Assembly (NCBI RefSeq): GCF_036924595.1
Contig: NZ_JAZHRV010000001.1
Location: 6,351,501 to 6,415,500 of the forward strand
DNA from: Bradyrhizobium algeriense
GTDB lineage: Bacteria > Pseudomonadota > Alphaproteobacteria > Rhizobiales > Xanthobacteraceae
Length of the DNA: 64,000 bases
Direction: 5' to 3'
The notes beneath the pieces were generated by a model. It saw nothing but the letters and a program-made list of their open reading frames with translations, had not been told where the DNA came from and did no database searches. This document shows, piece by piece, positions 16,955-25,563 of this stretch; within the stretch, counting starts at the first letter, position 1; each line of letters opens with the position of its first letter. Both the position numbers and the translations under genes were made by a program.

Positions 16955-18519
16955 CCTCGCTCCGCGTCACCTTATTGGTCGGGGCCATGCTCTTCGGCAT
17001 CGCGGGCAGTGCCCAGGCCGCCGGCGACATCACCATCGTGCGCGACCTTGCCGGCCGCGTCGGCCCCGTGATCGGCTCGGCACAGGCTTGCCGCGATATT
17101 GCGCGGCCCCGCATCCAGACCATTATCGACAAGTTTTCACAGGTGATCCGGGAAGCCTCGTCGAACGAGGCGGAGCGTTCCGATCTCACCCAGACATTCG
17201 ATCGCACCGTGGCCGAAGGACGCGCCGCCGTGTCCTCGGGCAGGGTCGATTGCATCCGGGCCGACCGTCAGTTGGCCGATCTCGAACGCTCGATCTCCGG
17301 ACCGAGCCTCTCCAGCGTCATCGGCCCGTCGCCGGCCGCCGCTGCGACCGCCGCCAACGCGGCGACCGCGCCGACAGCCAATGTGCCGGCCGGCCCGCTG
17401 CCGCGCGGCATCGGCGAAAAGGAAATTCGCTTCGGCATCGCGGCCCCCTTCTCCGGCTCGGCCCGCGAGCTCGGCCGCCAGATGAAACTCGGAATCGAAA
17501 CCGCCTTCAACCGGATCAACGATTCCGGCGGCGTGGACGGCCGGATGCTGAAATTGTTCGCCGCCGACGACGGCTACGAGCCCTCGCGCACCGCCGAGGC
17601 CATGAAGCAGCTCTATGAAAAGGACCAGGTGTTCGGCATCGTCGGCAATGTCGGCACCCCGACCTCGGCGGTGGCGGTCCCCTATGCGCTCGAACGCCGG
17701 ATGCTGTTCTTCGGGGCCTTCACCGGCGCCAATATCCTGCGCAACGATCCGCCGGATCGCTACGTCTTCAATTATCGCGCCAGCTATGTTCAGGAAACCG
17801 ACGCGGTCGTTCGTTACCTCGTCAAGATACGCCGGCTGCAGCCCCGGCAGATCGCGGTCTTTGCGCAACAGGACTCCTACGGCGATTCCGGATTTGCGGG
17901 CGTCGCAAAGGCGTTCCGCTCGATGGGCGTGAACGACGGCGCGATCCTCCGGCTCAACTATGCGCGAAACACCGTCGACGTGGACGACGCGATCAATCAG
18001 TTGAAGCTCGCGAAGCCGCCGATCAAGGCGGTCGTCATGGTCGCGACCTACCGGGCCGCGGCAAGGTTCATCGAGAAGACGCGCGACCTCTATCCCGGGA
18101 TGATCTACTCCAACGTTTCGTTCGTCGGCTCCACCGCGCTTGCCGAAGAACTGAAGCTCTTGGGACCGCGCTACACCAACGGCGTGATCGTGACGCAGGT
18201 AGTGCCGGCGGTGTCGGGCTATTCATCCGCCGTGCTCGAATACAAGAACGCGCTCGCCAAATATTTCCCTGGCGAGGCGCCCGACTACGTTTCGCTCGAG
18301 GGCTATGTCGCCGCCAACGTCCTGATCCAGGGCATCAAGCGGGCCGGGCCCCAGCTCGACACCGAGAGGCTGATCGACACGCTGGAGAACATGCGCAATC
18401 TCGACCTCGGTCTCGGGACCCAGCTGAGCTTCGGCCGCTCCGAGCACCAGGCCTCGAACAAGGTGTGGGGCACGGCGCTCGATGAGAGCGGACGCTATCA
18501 GCCGCTCGAGCTCGAATGA
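16951..18519 (+). CDS. ABC-type branched-chain amino acid (Peripla_BP_6) binding protein with N-terminal extension
   Basis: A 522-aa periplasmic protein. It has a signal peptide (MTSLRVTLLVGAMLFGIAG, cleavage near AQA), then a helical extension of about 110 residues and an Ala-rich linker. A full Leu/Ile/Val-type binding domain (about 150-520) follows, with KEIRFGIAAPFSGSARELGRQ and GIVGNVGTPTSAVAVPYAL. The extension is not part of normal transport binding proteins. No permease or ATPase gene is nearby, so the protein may serve sensing or an unlinked transporter. It probably forms an operon with the single-TM gene upstream. Confidence 0.8.
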   Translation: MTSLRVTLLVGAMLFGIAGSAQAAGDITIVRDLAGRVGPVIGSAQACRDIARPRIQTIIDKFSQVIREASSNEAERSDLTQTFDRTVAEGRAAVSSGRVDCIRADRQLADLERSISGPSLSSVIGPSPAAAATAANAATAPTANVPAGPLPRGIGEKEIRFGIAAPFSGSARELGRQMKLGIETAFNRINDSGGVDGRMLKLFAADDGYEPSRTAEAMKQLYEKDQVFGIVGNVGTPTSAVAVPYALERRMLFFGAFTGANILRNDPPDRYVFNYRASYVQETDAVVRYLVKIRRLQPRQIAVFAQQDSYGDSGFAGVAKAFRSMGVNDGAILRLNYARNTVDVDDAINQLKLAKPPIKAVVMVATYRAAARFIEKTRDLYPGMIYSNVSFVGSTALAEELKLLGPRYTNGVIVTQVVPAVSGYSSAVLEYKNALAKYFPGEAPDYVSLEGYVAANVLIQGIKRAGPQLDTERLIDTLENMRNLDLGLGTQLSFGRSEHQASNKVWGTALDESGRYQPLELE

Positions 18520-18571
18520 TCAGGCAGCCGCGATATCAGTGTCGCGGCCTCACCACGCCGTCTGCCTGCGC

Positions 18572-19345
18572 TCAGCGCTTCTCGATCACCAGGCTCTGGA
18601 TGACGCGGCCGAAATAGCCGCGCGCGTCGGCGAGCCGCGCCATCGCGAGCCCCGCGCCGTCGGGACCGATCCAGGATTCGGCATCGAGCAGGATCCAGTC
18701 GCCGGCCGGTTCGCGGGAAAAATTCACGGTCAGGTCGGCGTTGAGAAAGGTCCATTCGCGAAAATCCAGCACGGCGGAGGTGCCGTTGCAGAAATCCGCC
18801 GCTGCCATCGCTCGCATCGCCTGCGAAACGGCTGCGCCTTCCACGATCGGCCGGTCGACGCGATACCAGATCGCGCCGGGGCCGGGCGAGCCGAACTGGC
18901 CGCGGGCGGCACGCAGCGACATGCCGGTCACGAATGGGCTGGAGGAAAAATCCACCCGCTCGACCCGCGATTGATCCGGCCCCGGTAGCTCGACCGGCAG
19001 GATGGCAGCCTCGGGCGGCAATTCGTTCGCCTGCACCTTGATCTTCAGCACGGTCGCCCCGACCACGACGACGCCTTTGGCGAGCAGCCTGACGGCGCAG
19101 AGCTGGATCTTGCGCCCCTCGCGCAAGACTTCGCTCTCGATGGTCAGCGGCCCCACCGGCACGGGGCGCATCAGGTCGACGGTCACGCGGGCGATCCGCA
19201 TCGGGATGGCCGTCGGAATCCGCTCCGCCGCCCACACCACCAGCGCCGCCGGCGGCGAGCCATGCTGCATGCTCGGGTCCCAGGGACCCGCAGCAAAGGG
19301 GCTGGTGACGACGTCGTTGCCGTCAACACGAAAGATGGCATCCAT
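18572..19345 (-). CDS. Acyl-CoA thioesterase-like double hot-dog protein
   Basis: A 257-aa protein of the TesB-like thioesterase superfamily. The first hot-dog half carries GPWDPSMQHGSPPAALVVWAAE, with the characteristic helix over the sheet; the second includes FREWTFLNADLTVNFSREP. Such proteins hydrolyse acyl-CoAs. I chose the ATG at 19345, which opens the conserved part; the frame continues 50 codons upstream but without similarity. The short-chain dehydrogenase gene ends about 130 bp upstream on the same strand, so the two may be co-expressed. Confidence 0.75.
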   Translation of the reverse strand: MDAIFRVDGNDVVTSPFAAGPWDPSMQHGSPPAALVVWAAERIPTAIPMRIARVTVDLMRPVPVGPLTIESEVLREGRKIQLCAVRLLAKGVVVVGATVLKIKVQANELPPEAAILPVELPGPDQSRVERVDFSSSPFVTGMSLRAARGQFGSPGPGAIWYRVDRPIVEGAAVSQAMRAMAAADFCNGTSAVLDFREWTFLNADLTVNFSREPAGDWILLDAESWIGPDGAGLAMARLADARGYFGRVIQSLVIEKR

Positions 19346-19472
19346 CGGGTGGGAGGTCCTGTCGATCAAAGGGAACAGCTTCTTGCCTGCTTCGGCGGAA
19401 CGAGTCGAGGCCGTGGCGGGCAGAGCGCCGTGCGCCATTCGCGGGATACGCAGAGCAGGACAGCAGCAGGCT

Positions 19473-20210
19473 TCAAATGAACGCCATGCCGCCATTGAGG
19501 ACGATGGTCTGCCCGGTCATGTAGCTGTTGCCCAGCACCATCGCGACCGCTTGCGCCACCTCGTCGGCCTGCCCCATGCGGCCGAGCGGGATGTTGCGCG
19601 CGAGATCGGTCCGGCCGCCCATCATGTCGGTTGCGATCAGCGACGGCGCCACCGCGTTAACGGTGATGCCTTCCTTGACCAGCCGCGCGGCATAGCCTCG
19701 CGTCAGCCCTTCCATGCCGGCCTTGGAGGCGTTGTAGTGCACGCCGATGGCGCCGGCGCCGCGCGCCGCACCCGACGAGATATTGACGATGCGACCCCAT
19801 TTGCGCGCGCGCATCGCGGGCAGCACCGCCTGCGTGCACAGGAACGCCGATTTCAGGTTCACCGCGATGGTGCGGTCGAAATCGTCCTCGGTGAGGTCAT
19901 CGACGCCGCGCACGATCGCCATGCCGGCATTGTTGACGAGGATGTCGATCGGCCCGAGCGCGGAAGCGACCTGCTCGACCATCGCCGCCACGGCCACCGC
20001 CTGCGAGACATCGGCCGCGACTGCGATCGCACGGCCGCCGCCGGATTTGATTTTAGCCACGACGGCATCGGCATCATCGGCCCGCTCGCGGTAATTCACC
20101 GCAACCGCTGCGCCGGCCTCGGCCAGCACGTGTGCAATCGCCGCACCGATGCCGCGGGACGCCCCCGTCACCAGCGCGACACGCCCGCTCAAATCCTGTC
20201 CGGTCGCCAT
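19473..20210 (-). CDS. Short-chain dehydrogenase/reductase, FabG-like
   Basis: A 245-aa classical SDR. It has the NAD(P)-binding TGASRGIG, the NNAG motif, the catalytic Ser in VNISSGAARG and the YNASK active site. It is closest in layout to 3-oxoacyl-ACP/CoA reductases (FabG/PhaB type). The ATG at 20210 has GAGG upstream. Next to a thioesterase gene, a role in acyl chain or 3-hydroxyacyl metabolism is plausible, but the substrate is not defined by sequence. Confidence 0.85.
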   Translation of the reverse strand: MATGQDLSGRVALVTGASRGIGAAIAHVLAEAGAAVAVNYRERADDADAVVAKIKSGGGRAIAVAADVSQAVAVAAMVEQVASALGPIDILVNNAGMAIVRGVDDLTEDDFDRTIAVNLKSAFLCTQAVLPAMRARKWGRIVNISSGAARGAGAIGVHYNASKAGMEGLTRGYAARLVKEGITVNAVAPSLIATDMMGGRTDLARNIPLGRMGQADEVAQAVAMVLGNSYMTGQTIVLNGGMAFI

Positions 20211-20307
20211 CGAAACCTCATCTGACGTCAAATGCGGATGCAATCATATCACTGCGGAAGAGCGGGAGTCGAAACGCTGACGATGTGAACAGCGCCCCGG
20301 CAGAACA

Positions 20308-21396
20308 TCAGATCGCGTTCGACCCCACGCTCTCCAGAAACTCCTTCACGGTACTGACCTTGCCGGTGTTGGTCGCGACATAACCGGGCAGGCTCGCAAC
20401 CCCCTCCTGGAACTCGCGGCCCTTCATGATGTCGATGATGCGCCGCATCGGCTCGGTTTCCAGAAATGCCCGCTTGCAGACGAAGAAATAGTCTTCCGTC
20501 AGCAACCGGATGAAATCGAGCCCGAACTGCCGGGCGGCGGCCTCGACGCCGAAACTCACATCCGCCATGCCGCTGGCGACATAGGCCGCGACGGCGGCGT
20601 GGGTGAACTCCATTTGCTGCGCACCGTTGATTTTGGCCTCGTCGACCTTGTGCAGCGCCAGCAACTGATCGAACAGCAGCCGCGTGCCGGAATCATGGTC
20701 GCGGTTGACGAAGCGCGCCTTGCGCTCGACGACATCCTCGAGAGAGCTGATCTTCAGCGGGTTGCCGCGCTTGACCATCAGGCCCATCTCCCGCGTCACG
20801 AAACTGATCACGCGGTCCTCGCGCGGATCGAGCCATTCCCTGCACGCCCGAATGCCCTGCACGCGCAATTCGCCGCGCGGCAGATGCACGCCGGAAAGAT
20901 CGCACGCGCCCTGCGCCAGCGACACCAGCGAATTCTGATTGCTGACATAACGCAGATCGACGCCGATGCCGGGTTCACGGTCCAGCAATTCGCGCAATTT
21001 CGACACCGCAAAACCGTGGCTGGCGTGTACGCGGATAACGGACGGGCGCTGATGCAGGAACGGCTTGATCTCGGTGACGAGTTCCTGCGCAAGATTTTCG
21101 AGCTGCGGACCGAGCCGCGCCTGCATGCGCTCTCCGGCCCAGACCAGTTTTTCGCCGAAGGCAGTGAGCGCCGTGCCCTTGCCGCGCTGGGTCTCGACCA
21201 GCGGCACGCCGAAGAAATCGGACCATTGCTCGACCAGATTCCAGACATGCCGATAGGAGAGCTGGGCGTGCTTCGCCGCGCTGGTGAGTTTCCCGGTCTT
21301 TCGGATTTCATTGAGAACGCCGAGCATCACCACCGCCGTCTCCGGGCTGCCTTCCTTGTGAAATCGCCAGACGGTTTCGATCTCGACGTGATGCAT
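20308..21396 (-). CDS. ModE-like HTH regulator with periplasmic-binding-like (PBP_like) effector domain
   Basis: A 362-aa cytoplasmic regulator. The N-terminal winged helix (about residues 20-105: GVLNEIRKTGKLTSAAKHAQLSYRHVW, then VETQRGKGTALTAFGEKLV) is of the ModE/LysR kind. The C-terminal 230 residues form a type-2 binding-protein fold (PBP_like, as in TupA/MopR-like proteins), with VIRVHASHGFAV and DHDSGTRLLFDQLLA. There is no signal peptide, so the binding domain senses a ligand in the cytoplasm, probably an oxyanion or small organic acid. It is divergent from an aldehyde dehydrogenase gene across 111 bp and is its likely regulator. Confidence 0.8.
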   Translation of the reverse strand: MHHVEIETVWRFHKEGSPETAVVMLGVLNEIRKTGKLTSAAKHAQLSYRHVWNLVEQWSDFFGVPLVETQRGKGTALTAFGEKLVWAGERMQARLGPQLENLAQELVTEIKPFLHQRPSVIRVHASHGFAVSKLRELLDREPGIGVDLRYVSNQNSLVSLAQGACDLSGVHLPRGELRVQGIRACREWLDPREDRVISFVTREMGLMVKRGNPLKISSLEDVVERKARFVNRDHDSGTRLLFDQLLALHKVDEAKINGAQQMEFTHAAVAAYVASGMADVSFGVEAAARQFGLDFIRLLTEDYFFVCKRAFLETEPMRRIIDIMKGREFQEGVASLPGYVATNTGKVSTVKEFLESVGSNAI

Positions 21397-21507
21397 CGCG
21401 CTAACTTATGAAGTCGACTGCATATCCATGCAAACCATAGGCACACCATATCATATTTACAAAGCGCTATCTCCTCCTAATTTCAGGCACAACAACCGGA
21501 GGATATG
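21397..21507. promoter_or_regulatory. Divergent promoter region, ModE-like regulator / aldehyde dehydrogenase
   Basis: 111 bp, notably AT-rich for this genome. It contains GCAT-ATCC-ATGC (an inverted repeat) and the related pair ACCATAGG and ACCATATC between about 21435 and 21455, followed by AT-rich DNA. These are good candidates for the regulator's operator and the divergent -10 regions. A strong CGGAGGAT ribosome-binding site precedes the dehydrogenase. Confidence 0.4.
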
Positions 21508-22995
21508 ATGTCTATTGCATATGATTACGGCCGCGAATCCATCCCCGCCGTCGCATCCGGCAAGCCCCGGCTGCTGCTGATCGACGGCCGGCACGTCCCG
21601 TCCGCCTCAGGCCGCACGTTCAAGACCCTCAATCCGGCCAACGAACAGGTCATCGCGACGGTGGCCGAAGGCAACGAGGCCGACGTCGATCGCGCAGTGG
21701 CGGCGGCGCGGCGCGCCTTCGAGGGCCCCTGGCGCAGCATGCGCGCCTCCGAACGCGGCCAGATTTTGCTCCGTCTGGCCGAACTGATGAAACAGCACGC
21801 CGACGAGATCGCAGCCCTTGAAAGCCTCGATGCCGGCAAGCCGATCGCGGGCGTGCTGCGGCAGGATCTTCCCGCCGCCATCGATACGCTGACTTACTAT
21901 GCCGGCTGGGCCGACAAGATCAGCGGCGAGGTGGTCTCGACGCGGGAAGACGCGCTCACCTACACCATGCGGGAGCCGGTTGGCGTGGTTGCCGCCATCG
22001 TGCCGTGGAATTTCCCGCTGATGATCGGGATGTGGAAACTGGCGCCGGCGCTGGCTTGCGGCTGCACCATCGTGATGAAGCCCGCCGAGCTGACATCGCT
22101 TTCCGCATTGCGCATCGGTGAGCTGGCACTCGAAGCCGGGTTGCCGCCCGGCGTTCTGAACATCGTTACCGGCCCCGGACGGGTGGTCGGCGACGCGCTG
22201 GTCAATCATCCTGACGTCGACAAGGTGACGTTTACGGGATCGCCGGGCGTCGGCCGCGGCATCCTGCGCGGCGCCGCCGGCAATTTCAAACGCGTGTCGC
22301 TCGAGCTCGGCGGCAAGTCCGCCAACGTCATCTTCGACGATGCCGATATCGAGACGGCCAGCATGGCGGCGGCGTCGGGAATCTTCTTCAATGCCGGGCA
22401 GGTGTGCTCGGCCGGCTCGCGCGTGCTGGCTCATGAGAAGGTCTATGACGAGGTGGTCGAGCGGCTGACGCAGCGCGCCAGGGCCATCCGCATCGGCGAT
22501 CCCGCCGATCGCGCCACGGCGATGGGGCCGGTCATCTCCGAGAAGCAGATGAAGAGCATTCTCGACTACGTGGATATCGGCCGCAACGAAGGCGCGCGGC
22601 TGACGACGGGCGGCGAACGCGTTGGCGACCGCGGCTATTTCATCAGCCCCGCCGTGTTTGCCGACGTCGAGCACCAGATGCGCATCTCGCAGGAAGAAAT
22701 CTTCGGGCCCGTGGTGAGCGTCATCAAGTTCAAAGATGAAGCCGAAGCGCTCCGCATCGCTAACGGCACGGCCTACAGCCTTGCGGCCGGCGTCTGGAGC
22801 CGCGACATCGGACGGGTGCAGCGTTTCGCCAAGCAGGCGAAGGCCGGAACGGTCTGGATCAACACCTATGGCTACACGGACGTGCGGCTGCCCTGGGGCG
22901 GCGTGCGCGATTCAGGATTCGGCCGCGAACACGGCACGGCCGCGCTGGAGAATTTTACCGAGCCGAAGGCCGTCTGGATGAATCTGAACGTGTGA
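21508..22995 (+). CDS. NAD(P)-dependent aldehyde dehydrogenase
   Basis: A 495-aa ALDH superfamily enzyme of normal length. It shows VVAAIVPWNFPLMIGMWKLAP (cofactor and substrate tunnel), the general base Glu in SLELGGKSANV, and catalytic Cys300 in NAGQVCSAGSRV. It also has EEIFGPVVSVIKF. It belongs to the broad betaine-aldehyde / phenylacetaldehyde-like group and oxidises an aldehyde to the acid in the cytoplasm. The ATG at 21508 has better spacing to CGGAGG than the one at 21505. It is divergent from the ModE-like regulator gene, which may tune it to an oxyanion or an acid substrate. Confidence 0.9.
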   Translation: MSIAYDYGRESIPAVASGKPRLLLIDGRHVPSASGRTFKTLNPANEQVIATVAEGNEADVDRAVAAARRAFEGPWRSMRASERGQILLRLAELMKQHADEIAALESLDAGKPIAGVLRQDLPAAIDTLTYYAGWADKISGEVVSTREDALTYTMREPVGVVAAIVPWNFPLMIGMWKLAPALACGCTIVMKPAELTSLSALRIGELALEAGLPPGVLNIVTGPGRVVGDALVNHPDVDKVTFTGSPGVGRGILRGAAGNFKRVSLELGGKSANVIFDDADIETASMAAASGIFFNAGQVCSAGSRVLAHEKVYDEVVERLTQRARAIRIGDPADRATAMGPVISEKQMKSILDYVDIGRNEGARLTTGGERVGDRGYFISPAVFADVEHQMRISQEEIFGPVVSVIKFKDEAEALRIANGTAYSLAAGVWSRDIGRVQRFAKQAKAGTVWINTYGYTDVRLPWGGVRDSGFGREHGTAALENFTEPKAVWMNLNV

Positions 22996-23052
22996 GCGCC
23001 ACACGCGACTGCCGAGGGACCGCGAAGGCGACTTTCAAGGCCTCACCTTGGC

Positions 23053-23079
23053 CGCCCTCTCCTCGTAAGGGAGAGGGCG
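23053..23079. terminator. Bidirectional hairpin between convergent genes
   Basis: Ten-bp perfect stem CGCCCTCTCC / GGAGAGGGCG with a seven-base loop, midway between the stops of the aldehyde dehydrogenase and the nitronate monooxygenase. There is no long T-tract on either side. It may act as a mutual transcription barrier or be a small palindromic repeat. Confidence 0.45.
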
Positions 23080-23089
23080 CTGGCCGCCG

Positions 23090-24058
23090 TTACAATGCCG
23101 GGTCGACCGCCTCGTCATATTCTCGTCTGAACCGCGCGATCAGTTCGGCAGCCGGCAAGACCTTGGCGACGCTGCCGACGCCCTGGCCGGAGCCCCAGAT
23201 TTCCTTCCAGGCCTTTGGCTTGGCGCGCTCGCCCGACGCGTCCGTACCGAAGCTCATTTTTGAGGGATCCGAGGTCGGGAGATTGTCGGGATCCATGCCG
23301 GCCGCGACGATCGACGGCTTCAGATAATTGCCGTGTACGCCTGTGAACAGGTTGGAATAGACGATGTCTTCCGCAGCCGAGGCCGTGATCATCTGCTTGT
23401 AGCCCTCCACCGCATTGGCTTCGGTGGTGGCGATGAAGGCGGAGCCGATATAGGCAAAGTCGGCGCCCAGTATGCGCGCGGCGCGGATGGCGCGGCCGTT
23501 GGCAATCGCGCCTGACAACGCGATCGGACCGTCGAACCAGGCCCGCGTCTCCGCCACGAAGGCCAGCGGCGAAATCTCGCCGGCATGGCCGCCGGCGCCG
23601 GCCGAGACCAGGATCAATCCGTCGGCGCCCTTCTCGACCGCCTTGTGCGCGAACTTCTGGTTGATCACGTCGTGGAAAACGATGCAGCCCCAGCCATGCG
23701 CGGCCTGATTGAGTTCCTCGCGCGCGCCGAGAGAGGTGATCATCATCGGCACCTTGTGTTTTTCACAAAGCGCCAGATCCTGATCGAGCCGGTTGTTCGA
23801 CTTGTGCACGATCTGGTTCACCGCAAACGGTGCCGACGGCCGCTCGGGATGCGCCTTGTCGTAAGCGGCGAGTTCTTCCTTGATCCGCGCCAGCCACTCG
23901 TCGAGCAGCGCCGGCGGGCGCGCGTTGAGCGCCGGGAACGAGCCGACCACACCCGCCTTGCATTGCGCGATCACGAGATCCGGCACGGAAATGATGAAGA
24001 GCGGCGCACCGATCACGGGTAGCGACAAACGGCCCTTGAACAAGGCAGGCATGGACAT
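23090..24058 (-). CDS. Nitronate monooxygenase, second paralogue
   Basis: A 322-aa FMN-dependent TIM-barrel enzyme of the nitronate monooxygenase family. It has KGRLSLPVIGAPLFIIS at the start, the phosphate-binding GADGLILVSAGAGGHAGE and the region ALSGAIANGRAIRAARILGADFAYIGSAF. Layout and motifs follow the copy at 11586-12566 throughout, but the two differ at many positions. The ATG at 24058 lies within a normal start context. It stands alone, convergent with the aldehyde dehydrogenase. Confidence 0.86.
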   Translation of the reverse strand: MSMPALFKGRLSLPVIGAPLFIISVPDLVIAQCKAGVVGSFPALNARPPALLDEWLARIKEELAAYDKAHPERPSAPFAVNQIVHKSNNRLDQDLALCEKHKVPMMITSLGAREELNQAAHGWGCIVFHDVINQKFAHKAVEKGADGLILVSAGAGGHAGEISPLAFVAETRAWFDGPIALSGAIANGRAIRAARILGADFAYIGSAFIATTEANAVEGYKQMITASAAEDIVYSNLFTGVHGNYLKPSIVAAGMDPDNLPTSDPSKMSFGTDASGERAKPKAWKEIWGSGQGVGSVAKVLPAAELIARFRREYDEAVDPAL

Positions 24059-24219
24059 TCGAAACGATCCTTCGGTTTATTCAAGCGGTGAGGCATCGCC
24101 GTAGAGATGCCAGACGTCATACCAACAAGGCAATCTTTCCAGTGTCAAGTATTGCGTTTTGTCGCTAGCTTGGAATGACTTTTCTGCGAAAACTCATTCC
24201 ACGCCAGCTTTTTGTTTGC

Positions 24220-24291
24220 GCATGATCTCCGCGCAAACGCGTTCCGCGTTTGTCGCGAGGGAAAACCGGTGCCCACTTTTCCGGATCATGC
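24220..24291. repeat. Palindromic repeat, GCATGATC ... GATCATGC family
   Basis: A 72-bp element with perfect 8-bp inverted ends and an inner GCAAACGCG / CGCGTTTG pair. It includes the GGAAAACCGGTGCCCACTTTTCC segment type that recurs in Bradyrhizobium intergenic DNA. It ends two bases before the stop of the secreted-protein gene and may stabilise its mRNA. Confidence 0.65.
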
Positions 24292-24292
24292 A

Positions 24293-24877
24293 CTACTGAC
24301 AGAGCGCCCTCGTCACGTAATTTTCGTTCTTGCAGTCGCCCGGCTGGCGCTTGTAGCCCGGCAGATACACTTTCGGCGAGCATTTCTCGGCAGCATCCGT
24401 GTCGAGGCTCTTGCCTTCCTTGTAGCCCTTGCTCTGGCACAGCCGGTCGGCGCCGGCCTTGCAGTCCGGCGCGCCGTTGGAGGACACCAGACACGCCGCC
24501 CGCCCGCTTACCATGATCGAAGGCTTGGCCATGTTCGACAGACTCTGGCCGGCGTCCTTGGTGCGCGCGTTGAAATCGTCGATGGTCTCGCTCGGGCTCC
24601 TCAGCGGTAGCAGCGATTTGGATTTCTCGAACAGTTTTTCGATTTCGTTGATCAGCCCCGGATTTTCCTCGCGTCGCGGCGGGGCCGGCTCGATCTGCTG
24701 CGGCCGAGGCTGAGCCAACACCGGTTGCTGGGCCGGCGACTGCAGGCCAAGCGAGGACTGGGGCGCGGCCTGCGGCCAGGCAACTTCGGGAGAGATCGCC
24801 AGCATGGATGCAACGAGGCCCATGGCCGCGCGTTGCGCCCCGAATAGCTTGAATAAACGGCCGGTTCGATCGGACAT
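24293..24877 (-). CDS. Secreted hypothetical protein with C-terminal Cys-rich part
   Basis: A 194-aa protein from the ATG at 24877. The frame is open for another 104 codons upstream, but that part is a shadow of the VTT-protein gene. The signal peptide covers about residues 1-36 (AAMGLVASMLAISPEVAWPQA). A Pro/Gln-rich linker follows, then a conserved-looking domain (LINEIEKLFEKSKSLLPLR; IMVSGRAACLVSSNG). Six cysteines in the last 70 residues suggest periplasmic disulfides. I do not recognise the family. Confidence 0.65.
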   Translation of the reverse strand: MSDRTGRLFKLFGAQRAAMGLVASMLAISPEVAWPQAAPQSSLGLQSPAQQPVLAQPRPQQIEPAPPRREENPGLINEIEKLFEKSKSLLPLRSPSETIDDFNARTKDAGQSLSNMAKPSIMVSGRAACLVSSNGAPDCKAGADRLCQSKGYKEGKSLDTDAAEKCSPKVYLPGYKRQPGDCKNENYVTRALCQ

Positions 24878-24918
24878 GGCGCGGAACGTAGCCTGAAGCC
24901 GGCATGCCGGCAAAGCGG

Positions 24919-25500
24919 CTAGACCAGCTTGAACGCAACGACGAAACCGAGCACCAGTACAACCGCCCCGATGGCGACCCACAGGCCGAGCCGCTTTTCC
25001 AGCTCGCTCCGGATCACGTCGCCGTAGCGGTTGAGCAGGACGGCGACCACGAAGAAGCGCCCGCCGCGCGCGACGATGGAGCACAGGATGAACAGCCAGA
25101 TGTTGTAGCCCGCGAAGCCCGAGGTGATGGTCACGAGCTTGTAGGGGATCGGCGTCAGGCCCTTCACCAGGATGATCACCGCGCCCCATTCGGCATAGGA
25201 GGCCCGGAAGGTCTCGACCTTGTCACTGAGGCCGTAAAGGGTAATGAGCCAGTGCCCGATCGAATCGTAGAGCAGCGCGCCGATCGCGTATCCGACCACG
25301 CCGCCGGCGACGGAAGAGATCGTGCACACGGTCGCGAACCACCACGCCTTCTTCGGCCGCGCCAGCGACATCGGCAACAGCATGATGTCGGGCGGAATCG
25401 GGAAGAACGAGCTTTCCGCGAAGGATACGGCCGCCATGATCCAGAGCGCGTAAGGCTTGTCAGCGGCGTCGATGCACCAATCGTAGGTCCGTTTCAGCAT
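24919..25500 (-). CDS. YqaA-type VTT/SNARE-associated membrane protein
   Basis: A 193-aa inner-membrane protein of the DedA/YqaA (VTT) group. It carries the re-entrant motif FAESSFFPIPPDIMLLPMSLA and the second landmark KGLTPIPYKLVTITSGFAG, with 4-5 hydrophobic helices. Family members move lipid carriers or affect membrane potential. The start was set at MLKRTYDW; an in-frame ATG 18 bp upstream (25518) is equally open. A phosphoribosyl-ATP-pyrophosphohydrolase-like gene lies just upstream on the same strand (45 bp to 25518), so an operon is likely. Confidence 0.82.
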   Translation of the reverse strand: MLKRTYDWCIDAADKPYALWIMAAVSFAESSFFPIPPDIMLLPMSLARPKKAWWFATVCTISSVAGGVVGYAIGALLYDSIGHWLITLYGLSDKVETFRASYAEWGAVIILVKGLTPIPYKLVTITSGFAGYNIWLFILCSIVARGGRFFVVAVLLNRYGDVIRSELEKRLGLWVAIGAVVLVLGFVVAFKLV

Positions 25501-25563
25501 GGCCGCATGAACCATCATGCGGCGGATTTGTCCATGCCGGAAAAGGACGAAATTGGAGGGGAA

